A stretch of 64,000 nt of DNA from JAGWBG01 sp034421095 (GCA_034421095.1 DAOUKR010000019.1:86776-150775); one strand, 5' to 3'; numbered from the stretch's first letter, positions 36,096 to 45,059 are shown. Notes: generated by a model from the letters alone, not told the origin. Numbers and translations are program-made.

Positions 36096-37097
36096 CTACA
36101 GGTTGAACTGGGCATCAATGAAGTCTTTCTCTTTGATGTAAATCTGGATGCGGGTGCGTTCCGTCTCCAGCACCATGATTCTGCCCTCGCTATCCACATT
36201 TACTGCCACGGGCCTCTGGAACCACTGCTCTGGAGTCATGTCTGTCCTTCGGCGGGCCTTCCGGTAGTCGGGATTTGCGTTCACCACACCTTGCGCCCAG
36301 GGTGACAGGATGTCCGCGTCCCCAATAAATGAGGTGATGAATGTCCCATCGTCCTGATAGATATTGAGTCGAAGGTTGCCCCAGTCCACGACGTATACGT
36401 CGCCCTGGTCGTCTACGGCTATGTCGCTGGGGCACTTCATGTCCCCGTCACTGGTCCCGGGACTGCCGAAGGTAGCCAGGTACTCGCCATCTTGAGTGAG
36501 CTTCTGCACCCGGTCGTTCTTCCAGTCGGCCACGTACACGGAGCCATCATTGTCTATGGCGATGCCCCAGGGCATATTGAACTGGCCCGCACCGCTGCCC
36601 TGGCTGCCCCACTTCGCCAGGAATTTGCCGTCTCTGGTGAACTTCTGGACCCGGTGATTAAGGCTGTCCACGACATAGAGGTTGTCCTCCCCGTCGAAGG
36701 CGAGCCCGGAAGGCCCGTCCAGTTCCCCGTCGCCGGAGCCCTTCCTGCCCCAGCTGCCCTTGAAGTCCCCGTCTTTGTCGTACATGAAAATCCGGCTCAC
36801 GTAGTCGTCGGAGATGTACACGTTCTCGTCGCTATCGGCGGCAATGGAGGTGGGCCAGGGAGACTCGCCACCGGCGAATCCGTGGCCCCGGTCCTCCCAC
36901 AGCACCTTGTGGTCCAGGGTGCACTTGGTTATTCCCTGGCTGGGGGAATACTCATTGCCCCTGTTCACCACGTACAGGCTTCCACCTGAACCCAGGGCGA
37001 AACCCACGGGCGCGATAAACCCGTCTCCACCTGCGCCACCCCTGCCGATACAGTATTCGTAGTTGTAAACACGGCCTGCTACGTGCCTTGTAAGCAT
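36096..37097 (-). CDS. NHL-repeat beta-propeller protein, tandem copy 1
   Basis: This 333-residue protein is built of NHL repeats: units such as GQFNMPWGIAIDNDGSVYVADWKNDRVQK recur about every 47 residues, giving a six-bladed propeller. It begins MLTRHVAGRVYNYEYCIGRG and ends IKEKDFIDAQFNL, both ends being almost identical in two adjacent paralogues. No signal peptide, enzymatic domain or transmembrane segment is seen, so it is a probable cytosolic scaffold or ligand-binding propeller of unknown role. AAGGGGG precedes the ATG. The three copies share orientation with the DUF1501-DUF1800 pair. Confidence 0.85.
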   Translation of the reverse strand: MLTRHVAGRVYNYEYCIGRGGAGGDGFIAPVGFALGSGGSLYVVNRGNEYSPSQGITKCTLDHKVLWEDRGHGFAGGESPWPTSIAADSDENVYISDDYVSRIFMYDKDGDFKGSWGRKGSGDGELDGPSGLAFDGEDNLYVVDSLNHRVQKFTRDGKFLAKWGSQGSGAGQFNMPWGIAIDNDGSVYVADWKNDRVQKLTQDGEYLATFGSPGTSDGDMKCPSDIAVDDQGDVYVVDWGNLRLNIYQDDGTFITSFIGDADILSPWAQGVVNANPDYRKARRRTDMTPEQWFQRPVAVNVDSEGRIMVLETERTRIQIYIKEKDFIDAQFNL

Positions 37098-37155
37098 CTC
37101 TATACCCCCTTCTGGAGGAGTTAAGTCCTTGCCTTATATTACCTTGTCGTAGATA

Positions 37156-37179
37156 GGGGCCCAATGTCCGATGGGCCCC
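37156..37179 (-). terminator. Hairpin between NHL copies 2 and 1
   Basis: GGGGCCCA (37156-37163) and TGGGCCCC (37172-37179) form a perfect 8-bp stem with an 8-base loop. There is no clear U-tract, so it could be an attenuator or mRNA-stability element. Confidence 0.4.
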
Positions 37180-37212
37180 TGCAAAGTCGTTGCACTGATA
37201 GGCCGCGCGGCT

Positions 37213-38214
37213 CTACAGGTTGAACTGGGCGTCTATGAAGTCCCTTTCCTTGATGTAAATCTGGATGCGGGCGCGTTGAGTCTCGCTCACCATGATTCTG
37301 CCTTCGTCATCCACGTTCACGGCCACGGGCCTCTGGAACCGCTGCTCGGGGGTCATGTCGGTCCTTTTCCGGGCCTTTCGGTAGTCGGGATTGGCGTCCA
37401 CCACGCCCTGTGCCCAGGGTGACAGGGTGTCCGCGTCTCCTATGAAGGAGGTGATGAACGTCCCGTCGGCCTGGTAGATGTTGAGTCGCAAGTTGCCCCA
37501 GTCGGCCACGTATACGTCACCCTGGTCGTCTATAGCCACGTCGGTGGGACGGTACAGGTCTCCGTCACCGCTTCCCGGGCTGCCGAAAGTGGTAATGTAC
37601 TCGCCGTCGGGGGCAAACTTCTGGACCCGGTCGTTCTTCCAGTCGGCCACGTACACGTAGCCATCCTTGTCTATGGACATTCCCCAGGGCATGTTGAACT
37701 GGCCCTCACCGCTGCCGTAGCTGCCCCACTTGTCCAGTAGCTTGCCCTCTCTGGTAAACTTCTGGATGCGGCTGTTAAGGCTATCCACGATAAGGAGGTT
37801 GTCCTCTGCATCGAAGGCAAGTCCCGAGGGGCTGTTAAGCTCCCCGTCCCCAGACCCCTTGGTGCCCCAAGTCCCCTGATAGTTCCCTTCCCGGTCATAT
37901 ACGGATATACGGCCCGTGTAGTCATCGGAGATGAACACGCTCTCTTCGCTGTCAATATCCACGGAGTTGGGCCAGGGAGACTGGCCGCCTGCGAAGGTGA
38001 GGCCCCTGTCCTCCCAGATTACCTCGTGGTCCAGGGTGCACTTGGTTATGCCCAGGCTGGGGCTGAACTCGCTGCCTCTGCTCACCACGTACAGACTCCT
38101 GTTGGACCCTACCGCGAAGTCTATGGGTATGATGAATCCCGCTCCCCCTGCGGCCTGCCTGCCTATGCAATATTCGTAGTTGTAGGTACGACCTGATACA
38201 TGCCTGGTAAGCAT
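37213..38214 (-). CDS. NHL-repeat beta-propeller protein, tandem copy 2
   Basis: A 333-residue paralogue of copy 1, exactly the same length and colinear from MLTRHVSGRTYNYEYCIGRQ to IKERDFIDAQFNL. Most differences are conservative changes within blade loops (for example QFNMPWGMSIDKDGYVYVADWKND). The nucleotide sequences are clearly diverged, so duplication is not very recent. It has no signal peptide. The gap to copy 1 is 115 bases with a hairpin. Confidence 0.85.
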   Translation of the reverse strand: MLTRHVSGRTYNYEYCIGRQAAGGAGFIIPIDFAVGSNRSLYVVSRGSEFSPSLGITKCTLDHEVIWEDRGLTFAGGQSPWPNSVDIDSEESVFISDDYTGRISVYDREGNYQGTWGTKGSGDGELNSPSGLAFDAEDNLLIVDSLNSRIQKFTREGKLLDKWGSYGSGEGQFNMPWGMSIDKDGYVYVADWKNDRVQKFAPDGEYITTFGSPGSGDGDLYRPTDVAIDDQGDVYVADWGNLRLNIYQADGTFITSFIGDADTLSPWAQGVVDANPDYRKARKRTDMTPEQRFQRPVAVNVDDEGRIMVSETQRARIQIYIKERDFIDAQFNL

Positions 38215-38274
38215 ATCTGCCCCCTCAATGGAGAATCTATACCCTTGCGCCTGTTCGGCTGCCGGGCGGCGACA

Positions 38275-39270
38275 CTAAAGATTAAACTGCGCCTCTATGA
38301 AGTCCTTTTCCTTGACGTAAATCTGGATGCGAGCGCGTGTGGTCTCAAGCACCATGATTCTGCCCTCGTCGTCCACGTTCACCGCCACTGGAGCCTCGAA
38401 CCTCTGCTCAGGCGTCAGGTCAACCCTTCGGCGGGCCTTCCGGTAGTCGGGGTTGGCGTCCACCATCGCTTGTGCTCCGGGTGGCAGCCTGTCCGCATCC
38501 CCTATGAAGGCGGTGAGGAAAGTTCCGTCGGAGTCGTAGATGTTGAGTCGCTTGTTGCCCCAGTCAACGATGTACACATCCCCTTCGCTGTCCGTAGCCA
38601 CACTGCTGGGCCGTTTCACTTCTCCGTCCCCAGTTCCGGGGCTGCCGAAGGTAGCCAGGTACTCTCCGTCCGGGGTGAACTTTTGCACCCGGTCGTTCTT
38701 CCAGTCGGCCACGTACACGTTACCATCTTTGTCTATGTTGATGCCCCAGGGCATATTGAACTGGCCCGGGCCGCTGCCCTGGCTGCCCCACTTTGCGAGG
38801 AATTTACCATCCTTGGTGAACTTCTGAATGCGATTGTTGAGGGCGTCCACAACGTAGAGGTTATCGTCCTTGTCGAAGACGAGGCCGGAAGGCCCGTTAA
38901 GCTCTCCGTCTCCGGAACCTTTCGTGCCCCAACTATCCAGGAAATTACCGTCTTTGTCGTACGTGAATATCCGGCTTACGTGATCGTCTGAGATGAATAG
39001 TTTCTCGTCGCTGTCAACTCCAATGGACCCGGGCCAGGGTGACTGACCGCCGGCATATCCGACGCCCCTCTCTTCCCAGACCAACTCGTTGCCAAGGGTG
39101 CCCTTGGTGACACCGTGGCTGGGGTTGAACTCGTTGCCCCTGCTCACTATATACAGGCTCTCGCCGGAGCCCAGGGCAAAGTCCAGGGGCGAAGTGAATC
39201 CGTACCCGCCGATTCTGGCGATGCAGTAATCATAGTTATAGACACGGCCTGCTACATGCCTTGTAAGCAT
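38275..39270 (-). CDS. NHL-repeat beta-propeller protein, tandem copy 3
   Basis: A 331-residue paralogue, first of the tandem run in transcription order. It begins MLTRHVAGRVYNYDYCIARI and ends VKEKDFIEAQFNL. Two residues are lost near the N-terminal GGAG/GG loop relative to copies 1 and 2. Blades are as in the others (GQFNMPWGINIDKDGNVYVADWKND). Its start lies downstream of a hairpin after the DUF1501 gene. Function unknown. Confidence 0.85.
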   Translation of the reverse strand: MLTRHVAGRVYNYDYCIARIGGYGFTSPLDFALGSGESLYIVSRGNEFNPSHGVTKGTLGNELVWEERGVGYAGGQSPWPGSIGVDSDEKLFISDDHVSRIFTYDKDGNFLDSWGTKGSGDGELNGPSGLVFDKDDNLYVVDALNNRIQKFTKDGKFLAKWGSQGSGPGQFNMPWGINIDKDGNVYVADWKNDRVQKFTPDGEYLATFGSPGTGDGEVKRPSSVATDSEGDVYIVDWGNKRLNIYDSDGTFLTAFIGDADRLPPGAQAMVDANPDYRKARRRVDLTPEQRFEAPVAVNVDDEGRIMVLETTRARIQIYVKEKDFIEAQFNL

Positions 39271-39306
39271 CCTTTACCTCCCCTTTTGCTCGCCCAACAT
39301 AAAGCT

Positions 39307-39348
39307 GGGGGAAACTGGGGGATGTATCCCCAGTTCCCCCGTCTTTTT
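39307..39348. terminator. Terminator-like hairpin after the DUF1501 gene
   Basis: GGGGGAA and CTGGGG arms (39307-39320, one bulged A) pair with CCCCAG and TTCCCCC (39328-39340), followed on the plus strand by gtctttttc. It is best oriented as a plus-strand terminator but can also act on the minus transcript between DUF1501 and NHL copy 3. Confidence 0.5.
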
Positions 39349-39395
39349 CTTACATATCCCTTCGGCAGAACCTCTGCCCGGCTTGCCCGGACTAT

Positions 39396-40526
39396 CTACT
39401 TGGCTATATAGTCCAGCCTCTCGAAGTTGCCGCCTACTATCGGGTTCGGGTCCAGGCCAAGCCAGTCCTCAAGCAGCGTTGAGTACACGCCCCGGAAGTC
39501 TATGTTCGGGACCAGGTCCCCGAATTGCAGGTCCTCGGCCTTCCTGGAGGGATACTCGCCATGGTAACCCGGCACTACGGGGTCACCCACTGCGAAGGCC
39601 ACTCCGCCCGCACCGTGGTCAGTCCCTGAGCCGTTGTCGTGTACCCGGCGACCGAACTCGCTGAACATGAAGACCACCACGTTGTCTGAGGCGTCGTGCT
39701 CCCTCAGGTCCTGGTAGAAATCGTAAACCGCCGCCGACACTTCCTTCCACAGCTGGGCATGGGTCCCCAGCTGGCTGGCGTGGGTGTCAAAGCTGGCATG
39801 TTGGGTGTAGAAGACGCGGGTCCCGAAGTTGGCCAGATGCGTCTGAGCTATGTCTCGCATCTTCCTGCCTATGGGGCTGGCCGCATACTCCACGGTGGAC
39901 TGGTACATGTCCGGGGCCGTTCGCAGGATGTCCGCACCCTTCAGTGCGTCCAACCCTGTCTGGCTCAGGTAGTCCATCACGTACCCCGTCCCCACTGTGG
40001 GGCCGTACATCCTCTCGAACCTCTCGAGAGCTACCGCTCTCTGGTCTTGCTCAAGGCCCGTCAGGATGCCATAGCTGGCCAGGTCTGAGACAGATGCTAC
40101 CGACACACCGGGCATGGCCAGGGCCCTGGGGAGGCCGTTACCGAAGTTCACGGCGGTCAGCACGTTGTCCTTGTTGGGGTCAAGCTCCTTGGTTGCCCGG
40201 CCAAGCCAGCCCTCCGTTCCGACCTTGTCGGGTTCGCAGGTGTGCCAGATGTCCATGGCCCGGAAGTGGGAGCGCACCGAGTTTTCCCAGCCGACGCCGT
40301 GGATTATGGCGAGCTTGTTCATATCCCACAGGTCCTTCATGGGAGCCATGTTGGGGTGCATCCCATACTGGTCGTCTATGGGTATGATTTCCTCGTCGGC
40401 GATGCCGACATAGGGCCTGTTGTCCTTGTAGAGGGGGTCGGTGTAGGGGATGATGGTGTTGAAGTAGTCGTTGCCCCCGGTCAACTGTAGGATTACCAGG
40501 ACTGGGTCTTTCTTGTTGGACGTCAT
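39396..40526 (-). CDS. DUF1501-family protein (sulfatase-like fold)
   Basis: This 376-residue protein opens VLVILQLTGGNDYFNTIIPY, has FGNGLPRALAMPGVSV, VFYTQHASFDTHASQLGTHAQLWKEV, MFSEFGRRVHDNGSGTDHGAGGVAFAVG and ends with a short hydrophilic tail. These are the DUF1501 landmarks (alkaline-phosphatase-superfamily-like, with Asp/His metal residues). DUF1501 proteins usually have a Tat signal; none is present here, which suggests a cytosolic variant. The gene follows a DUF1800 gene by 23 bases; the pairing DUF1800-DUF1501 is a widespread but uncharacterised partnership. Confidence 0.9.
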   Translation of the reverse strand: MTSNKKDPVLVILQLTGGNDYFNTIIPYTDPLYKDNRPYVGIADEEIIPIDDQYGMHPNMAPMKDLWDMNKLAIIHGVGWENSVRSHFRAMDIWHTCEPDKVGTEGWLGRATKELDPNKDNVLTAVNFGNGLPRALAMPGVSVASVSDLASYGILTGLEQDQRAVALERFERMYGPTVGTGYVMDYLSQTGLDALKGADILRTAPDMYQSTVEYAASPIGRKMRDIAQTHLANFGTRVFYTQHASFDTHASQLGTHAQLWKEVSAAVYDFYQDLREHDASDNVVVFMFSEFGRRVHDNGSGTDHGAGGVAFAVGDPVVPGYHGEYPSRKAEDLQFGDLVPNIDFRGVYSTLLEDWLGLDPNPIVGGNFERLDYIAK

Positions 40527-40549
40527 TTGTTCTCCTCCTCTTTCATGCT

Positions 40550-41962
40550 CTAGCCGAATTGGTATTCCCTGGAGGCAACTATCAGACCCAGCATGTCTCC
40601 CACTCTTCGAGCTGAGGTGCTGGCCGCTTCCTCCGTATCCCAGCGCACGTCGCCTCCCTGCTGGGCAAGGGTCGTTAGCTCCTGGCGAGTCTGCTCGGTG
40701 ACATCCAGTGGCCCCAACAGGTCGAGGCAGTTCTCCACAAGGTCTCCGGCAGACATGGCGCCCTTGTCCTTCACCCTGCTGATTATGGACTGTACTCCCG
40801 GCATGTCAATGTTAGAGAACCTGTCGGCGGCGAAGTTGATGCGCCTCACCAGTGCACCGCTATCTATCCACTCGGCCCCTGTGTGCCACCCCTCGACGCT
40901 GGGCGGGTTCATGATCTCCTGCCCCTGATACCCGGGCTCTTCGCCTATGGGCTGCAGGCCGGGCCTGGGGAACTGGAAGTCACCCACCATTCGCATGGTC
41001 CCCACCACGATTTCGAGGGGGCTTTTTACTTTGGCCCACCTCACCGCTTCCTCCTTGAAGAAGTCGGAGTTGAGCAGCACACGCATGGTAGAGCGCATGT
41101 CAAAACCGGAGTTTACGAAAGCATCTCCTATGATATTGATGGCGACCGGGTCCCTAGGCGGCGTGACTTGCCAGGCCGGGACCTGGACCTCATCTGCTAC
41201 GAAGAAGTTGTACAGGTGCCTGGCAATGAACCGGGCCGTCGCAGGCTGGCGCACTACTATGTCTATGATGTCCTCGCCATTGAAGCGGCCGCGGTGTCCG
41301 AGGAAGACCTTCTCGGTGTCGTCGTGGTCTTCGGGCCTGTACTCAAAGTTCCAGTAGAAGCGCCCCAGGGGTTGGCGGGGTATCTTGTGCCTGATGGTCC
41401 AGCCGGTGAAGGCCCTTGAGCACTCGTAAACGTCCTGCTCGGTGTAGTTCCCCACGCCCATGGAGAACAACTCCAGCAACTCCCGCCCCCAGTTCTCGTT
41501 GGGCTGGTCCTTGTGGTTCTCGTTGTTGTCCAGCCAGTAAATCATGGCCGGGTCTTTGGCCAGCTCCACCAGAAGGTTCCGGTAGCTGCCCAAGCCGTGA
41601 GTGCGGAACATGCGGAACTGGCGCTCCAGCTCCGTGGGATTGTCCACCTTGGAGTTCCCCGTGGCGAACAGGTGGTGCCAGAAGAGGGCCATCTTCTCTT
41701 CCAGGGGGCGTTGCGTCTGTATCATGTGGTAGACTACCCTGGACCTGCCGTTGGGCGGAGCGCCGGGAATCTCCAGGGAAGGATAGTACCGGAACAAGAT
41801 GTCCGTATCTACCGGAGGAACGCCGAACGTCTCGGGGTCTACCAGCTCCTCTACCGTCGCTTCATAGCCTTTGGCTACCCGCTTTTCCAGCTCATCCCGG
41901 GTAGCACCGAACCCGGCTCGCCGCATCAGGTGAGCCATCAATGCAATATCCGTATCAGACAT
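40550..41962 (-). CDS. DUF1800-family protein
   Basis: This 470-residue protein has the family hallmarks ALMAHLMRRAGFGATRDELEK at the N terminus, MALFWHHLFATGNSKVDNP, ENWGRELLELFSMGVGNYTEQDVYECSRAFTGW, and NPPSVEGWHTGAEWIDSGALVRR near the C terminus. No signal peptide is present. The ATG at 41962 is preceded by GGGAGGG. It is the first gene of a minus-strand unit with DUF1501 and, further on, the NHL array, driven by two tandem promoter-like elements. Biochemical role is unknown. Confidence 0.9.
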   Translation of the reverse strand: MSDTDIALMAHLMRRAGFGATRDELEKRVAKGYEATVEELVDPETFGVPPVDTDILFRYYPSLEIPGAPPNGRSRVVYHMIQTQRPLEEKMALFWHHLFATGNSKVDNPTELERQFRMFRTHGLGSYRNLLVELAKDPAMIYWLDNNENHKDQPNENWGRELLELFSMGVGNYTEQDVYECSRAFTGWTIRHKIPRQPLGRFYWNFEYRPEDHDDTEKVFLGHRGRFNGEDIIDIVVRQPATARFIARHLYNFFVADEVQVPAWQVTPPRDPVAINIIGDAFVNSGFDMRSTMRVLLNSDFFKEEAVRWAKVKSPLEIVVGTMRMVGDFQFPRPGLQPIGEEPGYQGQEIMNPPSVEGWHTGAEWIDSGALVRRINFAADRFSNIDMPGVQSIISRVKDKGAMSAGDLVENCLDLLGPLDVTEQTRQELTTLAQQGGDVRWDTEEAASTSARRVGDMLGLIVASREYQFG

Positions 41963-42036
41963 CCAACTGCCCTCCCTTATCTTGAAATAGCGCAACCGCA
42001 CTGCAGTTGTCAGGCTGCAAAGAGGAAAGCAACGCT

Positions 42037-42066
42037 ATTTTAATATAGCCCACTTTTCTTTGTCAA
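42037..42066 (-). promoter_or_regulatory. Promoter-like element, proximal, for DUF1800-DUF1501
   Basis: TTGACA (42066-42061), an 18-base spacer and TAAAAT (42042-42037) on the minus strand. The consensus -35 box is perfect. It sits 39 bases downstream of a near copy. Confidence 0.6.
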
Positions 42067-42075
42067 CACAGCCTG

Positions 42076-42105
42076 ATTTTAGTATGATAGCCCTCTTTTT
42101 GTCAA
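42076..42105 (-). promoter_or_regulatory. Promoter-like element, distal, for DUF1800-DUF1501
   Basis: TTGACA (42105-42100), 18-base spacer, TAAAAT (42081-42076). Spacer sequences of both elements share GGGCTAT, indicating that this is a duplicated promoter unit of 39-base period. Confidence 0.6.
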
Positions 42106-42414
42106 TAATGAATATTTGTTGGTAGTGTATCCAACGTTCTGAGGATTACCACAAAAATGCCCTCGTCATACTGGCGAGAGCCAGTATCCACCGCCCCGAT
42201 GCCTCTGGACTCCCGCATTCTGGGACCTTTGAGTAACCGTCATTCCGGCCTTGAGCCGGAATCCAGAGGCGTGTACAGTGGTCAGTGGCTTGGAGTCCGG
42301 GGAGCGCCCTCATCCCAACCTTTCCTATTCACCGAGGCGGGCCACACAAGTTGCGCAGGGGTCTCCTAGAGCGGGAGTGACGGTGTAATGGCCCGAAGAT
42401 CCCAAAAACCGCTG
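42106..42414. repeat. Intergenic region with repeats upstream of the tandem promoters
   Basis: Contains a gtcatactggcgagagccagtatcca unit and cgtcattccggccttgagccggaatccag (42164-42265). No gene is recognised. Confidence 0.55.
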
Positions 42415-43599
42415 CTAAGAGCGCGATGCCAGCGTGGCGAGAAAGGGGTTGGCAAGGGTAACGGTCTTGCCAACGACCGGGTGGCCCATCACCTTTCTGA
42501 TGACTTCACCATGCCAGTCGAAAGAGGCGCCCCCCGATTCGACCAGCTCTTTGTATATGCCGTTAGTGGCAATCCCGTCCATCAGAAAGTCTATTTGTCT
42601 GTCCCTCAGTACCTCGAAGACCCTCCGGGCCGAGTATCCTATCTCCATTTCCCGGGATAGCAGCGATTTCCACCCTTTCTCGTAGCTGCCCAGTTCCTTC
42701 GCCGATAGGTCGTTCCGCAACAAGCCCCTGTGCAGCGCCTCTGCGGCCACCTCACTGGCCAGTAGTGCGTAGTATATGCCGCCGCCGGTGGTCGGTTTCA
42801 CCTGCCCGGCGGCATCGCCAACTACCAGGAGCCTTTCTCCGAAGGTCCGCCCAAGGGGCCTGAGTGGGATGCCCCACTTTGCCGGCTCCTTGACAACCGA
42901 CTTTACCCGCCCCTCCGCCTTGAGCTTCAGCAGGAACCTTTCCAGGTGGGTCTGAGCGTGGTGGCGACTGAGCAGCCCGGCCAGGGCCTTGCCCTCTGAC
43001 GTGGGTACCAGCCATGCAAAGAAACCGGGCGCTATGTCCCGGCCAAGGTACATTTGTATCCCGTCCAGGTCGGGAGCCGTCACCTCTGCCTGCACTCCGG
43101 TCACGAAGTCGCCCACCTTGCCAAGTCCCAGTTGGCCCGTCAACTCCGACCCGAAGCCGCTGGCAATCACCAGTGACTTGCTTTCCAGGGTGCGCTTCTC
43201 TGCGTCATCGGTTATGTGTACCCTTGCCCAATCTCCGTCGGTGGATACCTCGGTGACTCGGTAGCCCAGAAGATATTCGGCACCGGCCCGCCGTGCCTTG
43301 TCCGCAAAGGAGGATACATATCTGACCCGGTCTATCACGTGGGCCTGTACGTCCTGACTGATGAAGTCCACGCACTTCCCGCCCGGCGCGGTGACCCTGG
43401 CGTACCTGGCATCTTTGTGTACCAGGGACCTGTCTATTGGAAACTGCTCGATGCACGCCCGGCCAACTATACCGGTACACAGCTTGTCGCCGACGTGATT
43501 CCTTCGGTCAATAACGGTTACGCTATAGCCCATGCCGGACAACTTGTAAGCGATGTTATTGCCGGCAGGTCCGGCCCCTACCACTATCACATCGCGCAA
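42415..43599 (-). CDS. Geranylgeranyl-reductase-family FAD oxidoreductase
   Basis: This 394-residue flavoprotein begins with the FAD Rossmann motif VIVVGAGPAGNNIAYKL, then the CTGIVGRACIEQFPID motif region, and GDAAGQVKPTTGGGIYYALLAS, typical of the BchP/ChlP-like and archaeal-lipid reductase family. It would reduce isoprenoid double bonds or a related substrate; MEP genes (ispD/ispF) at 13 kb show the precursor pathway exists, but photosynthesis genes are not seen. It overlaps none of its neighbours; the alpha/beta hydrolase is 44 bases upstream on the same strand. Confidence 0.86.
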   Translation of the reverse strand: MRDVIVVGAGPAGNNIAYKLSGMGYSVTVIDRRNHVGDKLCTGIVGRACIEQFPIDRSLVHKDARYARVTAPGGKCVDFISQDVQAHVIDRVRYVSSFADKARRAGAEYLLGYRVTEVSTDGDWARVHITDDAEKRTLESKSLVIASGFGSELTGQLGLGKVGDFVTGVQAEVTAPDLDGIQMYLGRDIAPGFFAWLVPTSEGKALAGLLSRHHAQTHLERFLLKLKAEGRVKSVVKEPAKWGIPLRPLGRTFGERLLVVGDAAGQVKPTTGGGIYYALLASEVAAEALHRGLLRNDLSAKELGSYEKGWKSLLSREMEIGYSARRVFEVLRDRQIDFLMDGIATNGIYKELVESGGASFDWHGEVIRKVMGHPVVGKTVTLANPFLATLASRS

Positions 43600-43642
43600 G
43601 TCCTGCTACCTCCCGGGCATATCATCCCGTCATTCCTCCCCA

Positions 43643-44440
43643 TCACTTCAGGCCCTTGACGAAGTCCAGCCATACTCTGGCACAAGGCACAGGCAGGATG
43701 TGCTGTACGAAGCCGGCTACTCCCGGGAATAGTACCAGCCGTCCATTGGCGAAGAGCTTGGCCGCTTCCCGGAAATCTCCCAGTACCTCACCCTGGAGGT
43801 GCTCGGCCGCCAGTATCAGGGTGGGAGTGAGGACCCTCTTGAGCATTGGCCGAAGATCGGTCCCTGGAGCGGAGCGCTGGAAGTCCGCAACCACTTGGGG
43901 CGCAGTCGCAGCCATCTGGGAGGCGTACCACCTGATATAGGCGGGGTCCACCATCTGGGGGTCAAGACGTCTGGAGATGGTCCTCTCGACCCAAACGTCC
44001 ACTCCCTCCTTGTCTATCAACTCTGCTGATTCCAGGTGGTGGGGGTCGTGAAAATTGGTGGGAGAAGTACATGCGGTCAGGCTCAGCAACCGGTCCTGGT
44101 GTAAAGTGGCAAATTTCATTCCAATGGTGCCTCCAACGGTCTCACCAATGAAGTGAAACTTGTCCAGGCCGAGGCCGTCCGCTACCTGGAGTACGTCGTT
44201 GGCGAAGTTGCCCAGGGACCAGGGGTATCCTGGCCCTGGCACCGTTGACTGTCCCATGCCCCTGGCGTCGAAGCGGACCACTCTATAGTGGGCGGCAAGG
44301 ACCGGCACCCAGGCATACCAGAGGCGATGGTTCTTGGCCATGCCGTGGTGTAGTACCACCGTCTCTGCTTCCTTCCAGGGTTCGGTGAAATCGTCTATGG
44401 TGTAGAATATCTCAGACCCGTCATTTAGCCGCAGCTTCAT
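43643..44440 (-). CDS. Alpha/beta-hydrolase-fold protein with Thr at the nucleophile position
   Basis: This 265-residue protein resembles enol-lactone hydrolases and related alpha/beta enzymes: oxyanion region VVLHHGMAKNHRLWYA, RFDARGMGQST, and a nucleophile elbow HFIGETVGGTIGMKFA. The GxSxG Ser is replaced by Thr (GETVG), confirmed from the codon ACC. Thr can be weakly catalytic but usually signals altered or lost activity. The ATG at 44440 follows GGTGGAGG; the GTG at 44452 is upstream of that site. It may be cotranscribed with the downstream flavoprotein. Confidence 0.8.
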   Translation of the reverse strand: MKLRLNDGSEIFYTIDDFTEPWKEAETVVLHHGMAKNHRLWYAWVPVLAAHYRVVRFDARGMGQSTVPGPGYPWSLGNFANDVLQVADGLGLDKFHFIGETVGGTIGMKFATLHQDRLLSLTACTSPTNFHDPHHLESAELIDKEGVDVWVERTISRRLDPQMVDPAYIRWYASQMAATAPQVVADFQRSAPGTDLRPMLKRVLTPTLILAAEHLQGEVLGDFREAAKLFANGRLVLFPGVAGFVQHILPVPCARVWLDFVKGLK

Positions 44441-44631
44441 CGAGGCCTCCACCTGCTGAGTTCGTAGCTTGTCTCGCCTGTGTTGCCGACGTTAACTATA
44501 CCCTGACGGCCAGTGGGTGTCCACCTTCTTTTACTTTCCTCCAGAGGATTTCCCCTTTCCCTTTCGTATGCACGCAAGCTATTCTCAGCTATAATGAAGG
44601 ACGGAAAATTCTTGTACGTGGAGGTAGCTAG

Positions 44632-45048
44632 ATGGCATCGTTAACCCTGGCGGAGGCCGAACAGATACTTGCGGCTGCGAAGGCAAAGGTACTGGCTATG
44701 GGAGCCAGAATGAGTGTGTCTGTGGTAGACCCCAGAGGCGACTTGATTACAATGTGCAGGACGGATGGGGCCTCGTGGCGGACGCCGCCCATATCCCGTG
44801 GCAAGGCCGTGGCCGCCGCTTGCTTTGGCAGGCCAAGTGGTGAGCTAACGGAAAATGCCCAGTCCCCCGTATACCGGGCCCTGATGGCTATGGAGGGGGG
44901 CCACATGGTCCCTGGTCAAGGTGCATTGCCTGTATACAGGAACGGCGAGCTGATTGGGGCCGTGGGAGGCAGCGGCGGCACCGCACAGGAGGACGAAGAC
45001 GCGGCCAGGGCCGGGATAGAGGCCCTTGGGCTTTCCAGTTCCCCATGA
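44632..45048 (+). CDS. GlcG/HbpS-type small protein (DUF336)
   Basis: This 138-residue member of the haem-binding/GlcG family shows SLTLAEAEQILAAAKAKV at the start, SVSVVDPRGDLI, RTDGAS and ISRGKAVAAACFGRPSGEL. In Streptomyces the homologue HbpS is a secreted haem sensor; GlcG is found in glycolate loci. This copy lacks a signal peptide. TATAAT at 44590-44595 and GGAGG before the ATG suggest its own promoter. Whether it relates to the GlcD-type oxidase at 9.9 kb is unknown. Confidence 0.82.
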   Translation: MASLTLAEAEQILAAAKAKVLAMGARMSVSVVDPRGDLITMCRTDGASWRTPPISRGKAVAAACFGRPSGELTENAQSPVYRALMAMEGGHMVPGQGALPVYRNGELIGAVGGSGGTAQEDEDAARAGIEALGLSSSP

Positions 45049-45059
45049 CAGCCTCCGGG

